The position numbers were made by a program, and so were the translations under genes. From the NCBI GenBank assembly GCA_019914945.1, contig CM034111.1, positions 5,208,001 through 5,272,000 on the forward strand: 64,000 bases of DNA. The letters are read 5' to 3'. The number at the start of each line of letters is the position of its first letter. The stretch's first letter is position 1. The DNA is from Typha latifolia. Taxonomy: Eukaryota; Streptophyta; Magnoliopsida; Poales; Typhaceae. The notes under the pieces are model-generated. The model made no database searches. It was not told where the DNA came from and saw nothing but the letters and a program-made list of their open reading frames with translations. This document shows, piece after piece, positions 55,816-64,000 of this stretch.

Positions 55816-57649
55816 ATCATCATAACACTTTCAAATATAACATATATGATGTATGTCGACTATTATCATATTATGATATCAAATACAATCACAATGATGC
55901 ATGATAACCACTCGATAATTATATACGCTAACATATGAAATAATTAATGTATTTATCAACAGCTCAGTCATCAATGCCAACTCTACGTAACATCATCATA
56001 CTAGACCTTCTCCACCATATCTAGTACCCAATCTCAAAATCTTGCCCAAAGGCTCAATCATACACCATTAATTATATGGGTATATTAATCATCTATCTAT
56101 ACTAGTGTACTAATCTAGCTAATAGAAAGTACATCGGATACCAACATATCAATAATCACGATATATATAGCTAATCCTCACATATAGTGAGTAATGTATA
56201 TTATATAGCTAACCCTCACATAGAATGAATAATGCATATTATATAGCTAATCCTCGCCTCTAGCGAGCAATACATATCATATAACGAACCCTCGCCTCTA
56301 GTGAGCAATGTATATCATATAGCTAACCCACACAAATAGCAAATAATGTATATCATATAACTAACTCTCGCATCTAGCAAGTAATGTATATCATATAACT
56401 CCTATATCCCGATGTTCTATATCAACCATTCCAATATTCCAATATATTGCTATCATGTTTTCGTTCAATATGATAAGTCATATGTATTTATCTAGTACTA
56501 TAACAAGTAATGCATATTAGAAATTTATGTAAAAAAATTTAAAAGAAATATAATGTAATGCAGTCTCTAATTATATATATATAAGAGACATACTTATACT
56601 AGAGATCATCTTGACATAAAGACATGATAATATGCTCATCTCTAATCACTTCTACATATATCGTCTATGTACTTATTTCCAAGATCTAGATCAGACTAAT
56701 CAAATGAATAATAGAATATGTTTAATTGTAATCATATATATATATATATATATGATTATATAATCTTGTTCGAGTCAAACAAAATATCTATAATATATAT
56801 CTTAATATGAGAAAGCTCTCTAGGAAGTAAGACTACTCGCAGTCTGATTAAAAGATATGAGACATGTATCCCTCACATCTATCACTATCAAGGTCTATGG
56901 GGTCTCAAATAAAGAGTTCGGAATTAGAAAATATTTAGATAATATGAAGTTAGCAATTTATCTAATTATAATACATTCATGTAATATATGATCGTTTATT
57001 AGATTTAAATTACTCCTTTTATATTTAATAATAACTAGATCTATATTATGGATATAATTCTAATAATATAAATATACTTTTATTTATTAAAATGCTAGTT
57101 ATGAATAGGAATAAAAAGGGTTGCTGTTTTTTTATAAAACTAGCCTAAATATGAAATTATAAAATAAAAGGCTAAATATGTATAATTATCAATAAAAATT
57201 ACTCCTTTTGTTACTCTTTCTTGATTAACTAGTAACTACATAGTCTTTACTTACTTATATAAAATAATACATAAATACATAAATAAGCATATTACCTCAT
57301 TCTATTCAAAATAGTATAAATAAACTGATAATATTACATACATATGTATATATATATATAATATGAATATTAGGGTATATTTATAAATCTCATGACTATA
57401 ATTAATAAAGCTATGTATTAATCTATTATATGTAAGTAATAGGTATATTTATGTGTTTATAATATAATCAATCATCAATTATACTAACTATAAGTAGCTA
57501 ATAATTATATAATTATATTACGAAAATTTATATATTTATGATACGATTCGAACATCACCGACGTCGTCTCGAGCATGGATTCACTTTAGGAGTGTTTTTA
57601 TTTCATGTTTTAGTGTTTAATTTCCATTAAAATAAGTTTTCTGTAAGTC

Positions 57650-57895
57650 GTGTTCGAACGCGGGTGGAGTGAGTTCGAACGCGGTTTGTGAACGGGGTTG
57701 TGAACGTGGTGAAGAGAATGTACTGTGCATTCGAATGCGGTGCGTTCGAACGCACTGTGAACGCCTGCATCGCGTTCGGAAATACCGACGGGCGCGTTCG
57801 ATCGCGCGTTCGAACGCTGCATCGCGTTCGCAAATCCCGAAAGAGCGAACTCGGTGCGTTCGAACGCGGTCGGGCGAGTTCGAACGCGGTCGACG
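57650..57895. repeat. GCGTTCGAACGC motif array in gypsy-3 U3
   Basis: Perfect 12-mers occur at 57742-57753, 57806-57817 and 57856-57867. Variants include TGTTCGAACGCGG (57651), AGTTCGAACGCGG (57672 and 57879) and GCATTCGAATGCGG (57727), plus half motifs TGTGAACG, GCGTTCGC. The array ends 40 bp before the TATA box. The 3' LTR has the same array at 62080-62310 minus one repeat. Confidence 0.9.
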
Positions 57896-57935
57896 AAAAT
57901 TGTGTTTTTAGGGTTAATTTGAGTTGTTGGTTAGC

Positions 57936-57946
57936 CTATAAAAGGA
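57936..57946 (+). promoter_or_regulatory. TATA box of gypsy-3 LTR
   Basis: CCTATAAAAGG sits between the motif array and the leader. The 3' LTR repeats it at about 62352. Transcription of the element would start some 30 bp downstream. Confidence 0.75.
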
Positions 57947-58529
57947 TGTGGTAGGCAACCAAATTGAATGGATTATTGAGATTGAGTTTTGCCTTGCCTC
58001 CGTCTTCTTCGCTCCCATTCTCTCAATCCCCGGCGACGCCGCTTCTAACCTCCCTCGTCCGGCTAATCACCCTAGTCCCTTAGGGGTGGCCCTCTTCTCC
58101 CCCTTCGTCCAATCTATCCAACACTTGCCCTAATCCTTCCATCAACCACAACCCTTCCACCACCACTTTTTCACCGGTGCCACCCCATTAACGCCGGTCC
58201 TCCACCATCCACCATTACCTAGGATCTCGTGCCTCCATCCACGAATCCAAAACAGAGCATCCTGACGTTCGTCCACTAAACAAAAGATATCTCGAGATCC
58301 CCAACTCCGATTCACCTGAAACTTGATTTGTTCGAAAGCTCTTTTCTAGGGATACAACATATCAAAATTTCACATCGATCCAATGGCGGCATATTTCGAG
58401 ATCTTATTTCAAAGTTCCGTGCAAGATCTAGTCCAGATCTGAGAATCGGAAGAGATCTTTAGCCCCAAAGGAGAGATCGTATCAAGCTAGTATCAGAGCT
58501 CCATAGCCAGAAGCGTGATCATATCAAGC

Positions 58530-58542
58530 TGGTATCAGAGCC
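58530..58542 (+). promoter_or_regulatory. gypsy-3 primer binding site
   Basis: TGGTATCAGAGCC, three bases after the LTR end, is a perfect initiator tRNA-Met primer site. Confidence 0.93.
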
Positions 58543-58567
58543 ACCGTTCCTCAGACAAGCGCTTCCA

Positions 58568-60050
58568 ATGACGACAACCAGATCCATGGCTGCACGACGA
58601 GATGATGAAGAAGAGATTCTCCCAATAGAGGAGGGAGAAACGATTGCAAGGACTTCCACCCGTGGAATTGCCCGATCTAATCAGAATATGGAAGAACCTA
58701 GCGTTCAAGCCGTGTTGGGGTCTCTTTCAGAGCAAATGACCATCAACAACCAGATGATGATGGAGATGAAGCGGGAACTACGGGCGACAAGGGAAGCAAT
58801 GGCGAACGGGAAAGCACCATCGACCCCACGACGCGAGTCCACCCCCTTGAACCCACCGCCACCGGTTCAGCCTTTGCAACCACAAGAGCCGCTGCTACCA
58901 CCACCCTATGGGCAGAGGCAAGCAAGGATGGTTACACCAGGTCCAGTTGCAGGTGAACCCATCCGACGGGTGAACCACCATGGAGACCACCTTGGAGATC
59001 AAGATCCGTGGGAGGGCCAATACGATCCGAAACCACAGCGAGTTAATCTAAACTGAAGGAGGGATCATCAACCCTTCATGGTGCATCCTCCCCCAGTTAG
59101 ACAAGGAGTTGGACATGATCCGGAACGAGACAACGGCATACATGGACAAGTCGTGCGTCTTGAATTCCCCAAGTTCAAAGGTGGCGATCCGATCGATTGG
59201 TTGTATAGGGCGGAGCAATTCTTTGCATACCAGGGAACGGCGGAAGAGTACAAGGTGACGCTTGCGAGCTTCCACCTTAAGGATGCGGCGCTTCATTAGT
59301 TTCGAGCAGCCAATGCCACTGAGGCTATCGAAACTTGGGCTGAATTTTGCGCCGATATCACACGGCGATTTGGAGCATCGGGATATGAAGACTTTGATGC
59401 TCTCCTCTCAAAGACGGTGCAAAAGACCACGGTTGGGTCATACCAAGAAGAATTTGAGAGGATTAGTAGCCGATGTCATCCACCATGGATGGATCAGCAA
59501 CTTCGCAGCACCTTCATCTCCGGGCTGCGGGGTGACATACAAGCCGATGTGAGGGCTTTAAGGCCTAGAACCTTAAAGGAGGCCTTCGAAGATGCGGTGC
59601 TTATAGAAGACAAACATAGGGCCATGAAGATACACTTGAAATAGAGTTGGATGAGGCAAGGAAGCCACAATCAAGCTCAACCAAACATAGCGGCGGGAAA
59701 TACTATCGGAGTACCAAGGGTTGCTGATACAGTGGTACCTCCTCGAGCACCCTTGAAGCCATCCCAAGATGTGAAGTATGCACCTAGAGGTTCGGGACGA
59801 GCACTCACACCAGCCCAAGTAGAAGAAAGAAGAGCCAAGGGCCTATGCTTCCGTTGTGATGAGAAGTTTGTACCCGGGCATCGCTGCGCTAAACCGATGG
59901 GATCGGTGATGCTAATCGATGGATTGGAGGAAGCGGAGGACGAGTTTGCAACTGAAGGTGCAGATGTGGCTGGACATCAAGGAGAAGAAGCTGAGGAGCA
60001 ACCCGTGGAGGACATGATAGCCGAAATCTCCCTCCACGCCTATTCGAGGA
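58568..60050 (+). pseudogene. gypsy-3 gag
   Basis: The start is MTTTRSMAARRDDEEE, the first Met after the PBS, 26 bases downstream. In order: an acidic N-terminus, a helical stretch (SLSEQMTINNQMMMEMKREL), a Pro-rich linker, the core at 59150-59640 (LEFPKFKGGDPIDWLYRAEQ, LASFHLKDAALH, FCADITRRFGASGYEDF, YQEEFERISSRC), and the compact zinc knuckle LCFRCDEKFVPGHRC at about 59845. Three stops interrupt it, TGA at 59054, TAG at 59297 and TAG at 59642; the second sits at a Trp position and the first fits a decayed Arg codon. Otherwise the frame is constant, so little repair separates it from a working gag. Confidence 0.88.
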
Positions 60051-60674
60051 CAGCTGCGCCAAAGACCTTGCGGGTGAATGGGGTAGTCAAGAAAACCACA
60101 GTGAGAATCTTGATTGACACCGGGTCCACCCACAACTTCATTGACAAGAGGCTCCTTAGGAAGATTGGGCTCGAGTCGGAACCCACGGAAGGGTTCGATG
60201 TGACGATTGGAGATGGCACCACATTGCGAGCGGATTCTATTTGTGGAGGTGCAGAATTGAAGGTGCAAGGCCAAACTTTCACATTGGATCTTTATCCGTT
60301 GGCCTTGCAAGGTGCCGATATTGTTTTGGGGACCCAATGACTTCGAAGCTTGGGGCCCGTGACATTTGATTTTACAAGCCTCACATTGACGTTTTGGAGA
60401 AATGACAAGAGAGTGCTGCTAGATGGAAGCCAACCGCTGCTTGAACTTCGAAATGAAGGGGTCGCAAGGGAGCTCGCTTCTTTCTCGGCGCCCACCTTTC
60501 CTTTCTTCTCAAATTTGCGGAGAGCTAGTGCAGAGGATAGTGAGCTGGTCCAACTCATGAAGGAGTTGAGAGAGAACCCCTCAAGCCACCTCGAGCACGA
60601 GGAGCGCAATGGGTTAGTACTAGGGTGCGGGCGATCAAGGTACCCCGGAACGAAGAGCTATGGAGACTATTGAT
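60051..60674 (+). pseudogene. gypsy-3 protease and RT/RNase H deletion junction
   Basis: Aspartic protease: VRILIDTGSTHNFIDKRLLR at about 60100-60160 with the catalytic D-T-G intact, then GADIVLGTQ at the domain end. A TGA at 60338-60340 replaces the Trp usual after GTQ. The frame continues through a pre-RT segment (LGPVTFDFTSLTLTF, VLLDGSQPLLELRN). Near 60440-60490 it passes directly to the linker that normally follows RNase H (APTFPFFSNLRRA, ELVQLMKELRENPSS). RT and RNase H are thus missing, with the frame kept across the junction. Confidence 0.82.
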
Positions 60675-61942
60675 GGCACACTTCCATGATACTCCTATAG
60701 CAGGGCATGAAGGGGTATTACTTACCTACAAGCGGTTGGCCCAAAACTGTACATGGACAGCGATGAAGATGGACGTGAAGAAGTATGTGCGTGAATATCA
60801 AATCTGCCAACGAGTCAAATCTGCCAACGAGTCAAATCGGAGGCACTCAAGCTTAGCGGGCTGCTACAACCACTACCTATACCAGAGCGTATTTGGGAGG
60901 ATATCTCCATGGACTTCATCGAGAGGCTGCCGGAGGTTCGGGACAATTGGTGGTGTTTGTTGTGGTGGATAGGCTGAGCAAATATGCTCATTTCATAACA
61001 TTGTCTCACCCGTTTTCAGCAAAAAGGGTTGCTGAAATTTTTGTTCGGGAAGTGGCACACTTGCATGGGATGCCTAGGACGATCGTGTCAGACCGGGATC
61101 GCATCTTCATCAGTGAGTTTTGGTCCGAGTTCTTCAGATTGCAAGGGACTCAAATTAACCTTAGTTCAACTTATCACCCCGAGACGGATGGCCAAACCGA
61201 GGTGGTGAATCGCGGACTAGAGCAATACTTGCGATGCTTTGTGGCGGAACGACCAAAGGATTGGGTCAAATTCCTTCCATGGGCTGAGTGGTCATACAAT
61301 ACTGCTCATCACTCTAGCATCGGCATGACCCCCTTTGAGGCGGTTTATGAGCGCACTCCCCCTGTCTTGCGTGCCTATGATAGACTCGCGGCGGCGGATA
61401 GGACCGAGCTTGACTTGGAGCTTGCTGATCGAGATGAAACATTGAGACTGCTCAAGACTCACCTAGCCACAGCCCAAAACCACATGAAGCAAACTCATGA
61501 CAAAGGCCGACGTGAGCGAGAATTTGAGATGGATCAATTGGTGTTCGTTCGAGTTCAACCATATCGGCAATCCACATTAAGACCAATTTTGAACCAAAAG
61601 TTAGGTTACAAGTACTACGGTCCGTACCGAGTGCTACAACGAATCAGTCCAGTAGCTTACCGGTTGGACCTACTTGAAGGAACCAGGATACATCCGGTCT
61701 TCCATGCATCAGCATTGAAGGCCCAGATCGGGCCTAACCATGTGGTGGGTTCGGCCTTACCCGAACTAATGGAGGAGGATGGCCCCACTAAACCGATCCG
61801 AGTATTAGGTCGCAGGAGAAGACGCCATGGGACCAGATTAGAGACTGAAGTGCTAATTGAGTGGCTGGGCAAATCTACTGACGAGTCTACCTGGGAGCTA
61901 GAGTCAGATATCATGGATCGCTTTCCAAACTTCAAACCTTGA
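60675..61942 (+). pseudogene. gypsy-3 integrase with chromodomain
   Basis: Integrase inserts the cDNA, and the chromodomain guides it to modified chromatin. The zinc site begins HFHDTPIAGHEGV and continues to YQICQRVK, where the first Cys of the CxxC pair is Tyr. A 17-bp tandem duplication (60803-60819, 60820-60836) shifts the frame, which resumes in the reading 60893-61942. The catalytic triad is visible: D in [12 protein letters not shown] in IVSDRDRIF, and E in GQTEVVNRGLEQY. The C-terminus has LVFVRVQPYRQST, KYYGPYRV and IHPVFHAS (GPY/F module). The chromodomain ends it: TEVLIEWLGKSTDESTWE at about 61848-61900. The 349-residue frame after the shift is open to its natural stop. Confidence 0.88.
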
Positions 61943-61969
61943 GGACAAGGTTGCGGAAGCGTGGTGGAT
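61940..61969 (+). promoter_or_regulatory. gypsy-3 polypurine tract region
   Basis: TTGAGGACAAGGTTGCGG overlaps the chromodomain stop and AGCGTGGTGGATT abuts the 3' LTR. This purine-rich stretch should prime plus-strand DNA. R1 elements keep the same sequence although their pol is gone. Confidence 0.75.
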
Positions 61970-62949
61970 TGATACGATTCGGACTTCACCGACGTCGTCT
62001 CGAGCATGGATTCACTTTAGGAGTGTTTTTATTTTATGTTTTAGTGCTTAATTTCCATTAAAATAAGTTTTCTGTAAGTCGCGTTCGAACGCGGGTGGAG
62101 TGAGTTCGAACGCGGTTTGTGAACGGGGTTGTGAACGTGGTGAAGAGAATGTACTGTGCGTTCAAACGCACTGTGAACGCCTGCATCGCGTTCGCAAATA
62201 CCGATAAGCACATTCGATCGCGCGTTCGAACGCCTGCATCGCGTTCGCAAATCCAGAAAGAGCGAACTCGTGCGTTCGAACGCGGTCGGGCGAGTTCGAA
62301 TGCGGTCGACGAAAATTGTGTTTTTAGGGTTAATTTGAGTTGTTGGTTAGCCTATAAAAGGATGTGGTAGGCAACCAAATTGAATGGATTATTGAGATTG
62401 AGTTTTGCCTTGCCTCCTTCGTCTTCTTCGCTCCCGTTCTCTCAATCCCCGGCGACGCCACTTCTAACCTCCCTCGTCCGGCTAATCACCCTAGTCCCTT
62501 AGGGGTGGCCCTCTTCTCCCCCTTCGTCCAATCTATCCAACACTTGCCCTAATCCTTCCATCAACCATAACCCTTCCACCACCACTTTTTCACCGGTGCC
62601 ACCCCATTAATGCCGGTCCTCCACCATCCACCATTACCTAGGATCTCGTACCTCCATCCACGGATCCAAAACAGAGCATCCTGATGTTCGTCCACTAAAC
62701 AAAAGATATCTCGAGATCCCCAACTCCGATTCACCTGGAACTTGATTTGTTCGAAAGCTCTTTTCTAGGGCTATAACATATTAAAATTTCACATCGATCC
62801 AACGGCGGCATATTTCAGGATCTTATTTCAAAGTTCCGTGCAAGATCTAGTCCCTATCTGAGAATCGGAAGATATCGATCTTTAGCCTCAAAGGAGAGAT
62901 CGTATCAAGCCGGTATCAGAGCTCCATAGCCAGAAGCGTGATCGTATCA
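61970..62949 (+). repeat. gypsy-3 3' LTR (980 bp)
   Basis: It is collinear with 57539-58526 and ends ...GTGATCGTATCA. Relative to the 5' LTR it lacks one motif repeat near 62160 and has several C-to-T or G-to-A changes. Confidence 0.92.
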
Positions 62950-63112
62950 ATTTATTAAAATAATTAACTGTGAAATATACTATTTGCTTTAACTAACGTA
63001 AGATACATAAATAAAAGGAAAAAAAACCCACTACTATAGTGCTAGACTAGGCCCAACACTATAGCAGACAATGTTGGGTCGAGCCCGACACTATTCAGGT
63101 GAAAAAGAACAA

Positions 63113-63180
63113 AAGAAGAAGAAGAAGAAGAAGAAGAAGAAGAAGAAGGACAGAGAGGAAGAAGAAGAAGAAAAGAAGGG
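63113..63180. repeat. (AAG)n microsatellite in LTR-X
   Basis: About 65 bp of AAG/AAGG repeats. A second purine-rich region with GAGAGA follows at 63350-63420. Both correspond to the tracts at 27955-28352. Confidence 0.88.
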
Positions 63181-63589
63181 GGAGGAAAGCTGGGCCACAG
63201 GGGAGGGGAGCAACTACTATTGAGCACTTGGTGGCTAGCCTCTTATCGGCGCTTGATAGAGAAAGGAAAAGAAGAGGGTAGAGAAGCTCACCGGTGAGAG
63301 AGACATTCGATGACGGCTCTTCCTAACACTTGGAGGCACAGTAAAACTAGAGAGAGAAAGAACAAGAAGAAGAGAGAGAGAGAATGTGAGAGAAAATTAG
63401 AGAGAAAGAGCAAGAGAGAACGGTCGACCATGTGGTCACGATGGAGTAGCTGGTGGGTTCGGTCCCATCTCCACGCGTCATCACCACACTAGTCGACGTC
63501 GATCAATGGGGTGTGAGGCATGCTCACCGTAGCCCATCACATCATGCCCAACTTTTTTTTCCTTTTTTTAAGATTTTGGGTTATTACGA

Positions 63590-64000
63590 GAACTCTTTAT
63601 TTGCTAAAAACAATTGAAGTCATACCCTACTATTTGTTAGATAGATGTAATTTAACTCTGATTTCTTTGTCACATCTTTTTGTCATATTACCTTCTAGGG
63701 ATAATAACAGTTAGGCCCTCTGAATTATTTTTATTTTCTATATATCTTTTCTAAACTTTTTTATGACAGAGATTCTTCAAACATGTAAAAATGTCTAAAA
63801 TGCCCCTTCTGTTAGGTTTTCATTTTTCATTCATAAGTTGTCATGTGTAAATCACGTGAGCAGCTCTATATGTCATGTTTATTCATAGAAGGAAGAGGAG
63901 AGAGAAAATTTAGTTTACTCATATGTAGAGGGGTATTTTGATCTTTTCCATTTACAGCATTAGTGTAGTGAGACAATATTAATACTTCAAGGGGTCGACG
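63590..64000. other. no gene seen; start resembles the 44.5-kb tandem repeat
   Basis: 63630-63700 (TTAGATAGATGTAATTTAACTC) matches 44510-44560. The remainder is AT-rich with nothing recognised up to the window edge. Confidence 0.45.

Larger units (their letters stand above)
57539..58526 (+). repeat. gypsy-3 5' LTR (988 bp)
   Basis: It starts TGATACGATTCGAACATC and ends ...GTGATCATATCA. U3 carries the motif array 57650-57895, then a TATA box CTATAAAAGG at 57938, then a long C/T-rich leader. Near its end a PBS-like AGTATCAGAGCTCC (58490) lies inside the LTR, repeated outside it as the true PBS. Confidence 0.92.
57539..62949 (+). mobile_element. gypsy-3: chromovirus lacking RT and RNase H (5411 bp)
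   Basis: The two similar LTRs (57539-58526 and 61970-62949) are flanked by identical ATTTA (57534-57538, 62950-62954). The internal region has PBS, gag, protease, then integrase and chromodomain. The ~1.5 kb expected for RT and RNase H is absent. The LTR pair differs by few substitutions plus a motif-array deletion, so this is among the younger insertions here. It could not move without RT from elsewhere. Confidence 0.93.
54186..63589 (+). mobile_element. LTR-X copy holding two nested insertions
   Basis: LTR-X segments lie at 54186-54369, 55816-57538 and 62950-63589, collinear with 26050-26200, 26200-27775 and 27775-28494. Blocks such as GTATCCTCAATAATAT, TATGATATCAAAT and GGGGTCTCAAATAA are shared. 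The first ~600 bp are missing, and the end reads GGGTTATTACGA instead of GGGTTGTTACA. The (AAG)n and GA-rich tracts at 63110-63420 match the family. Insertions are a solo LTR and gypsy-3. Confidence 0.8.

Noticed and set aside
57742..57753. GTTCGAAC motif as a tRNA-type B box (Pol III promoter)
   Set aside because: The B box needs GWTCRANNC; the motif has G at the last position, there is no A box, and the LTRs have TATA boxes typical of Pol II.
57650..57895. TTCGAA arrays as heat-shock elements
   Set aside because: Heat-shock elements need two bases between the inverted TTC/GAA half-sites; here they are adjacent.

Overview
This is plant nuclear DNA, almost certainly from an angiosperm. It is a dense nest of LTR retrotransposons, many broken by in-frame stops of the kind methyl-cytosine decay leaves, with one recognisable host gene: a MIR396 microRNA precursor near 35.2 kb. 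No bacterial features (operons, Shine-Dalgarno sites, CRISPR) are present, and no intact host protein-coding gene could be supported. The lineage cannot be fixed more closely from the sequence alone.

Layout. 1-5222: 5' portion of a minus-strand Ty3/gypsy element of Tekay/Del type (LTR, PBS, gag, protease, RT, RNase H; integrase lies off the left edge). A 146-bp GT..AG intron-like segment separates gag from protease. 5223-8960: remnant of another gypsy LTR, opened by a cluster of short-LTR elements of a family called R1 here. R1 elements carry gag sequence but have lost pol between gag and the extreme 3' tail. 8961-11189: AT-rich, no gene seen. 11190-11935: LINE 3' end (zf-RVT and RNase H). 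11940-17246: R1 copies, including one complete copy (13745-16220, duplicated target GGCTT) nested in an older one. 18698-30847: complete Ty1/copia element of Sire/Maximus type (target duplication GAAAT) with decayed gag-pol plus a third sense ORF downstream of pol. It is split by a 3.06-kb solo LTR of a second family (LTR-X; duplication GATTG). 30853-37207: mostly single-copy-looking AT-rich DNA holding the MIR396 hairpin and its TATA box. 37208-38233: solo LTR of the Sire-type family (duplication AACTG). 39241-42579: R1 element (duplication CACTA) carrying an LTR-X fragment and a Mutator-like element with long inverted ends. 42585-44480: chromovirus remnants in both orientations. 44490-46905: diverged tandem repeats. 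46911-47560: LTR and gag start of another gypsy element. 47575-54183: decayed chromovirus (gypsy-2) interrupted by LTR-X. 54186-63589: an LTR-X copy holding two insertions, a solo LTR (54370-55815) and a young-looking chromovirus (gypsy-3, 57539-62949, duplication ATTTA) that lacks RT and RNase H but keeps gag, protease, integrase and chromodomain.

How the parts relate. The coding content serves retrotransposition: Gag particles, protease, RT/RNase H, integrase and, in the chromoviruses, a chromodomain for targeting. Several copies are non-autonomous (R1, gypsy-3, solo LTRs) and would have depended on proteins made elsewhere. The most unusual signal is a palindromic motif, GCGTTCGAACGC and close variants. 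It is arrayed upstream of TATA boxes in the LTRs of both the copia (Sire) and gypsy (chromovirus) elements, and again inside the copia element ahead of its third ORF, suggesting a shared promoter module.
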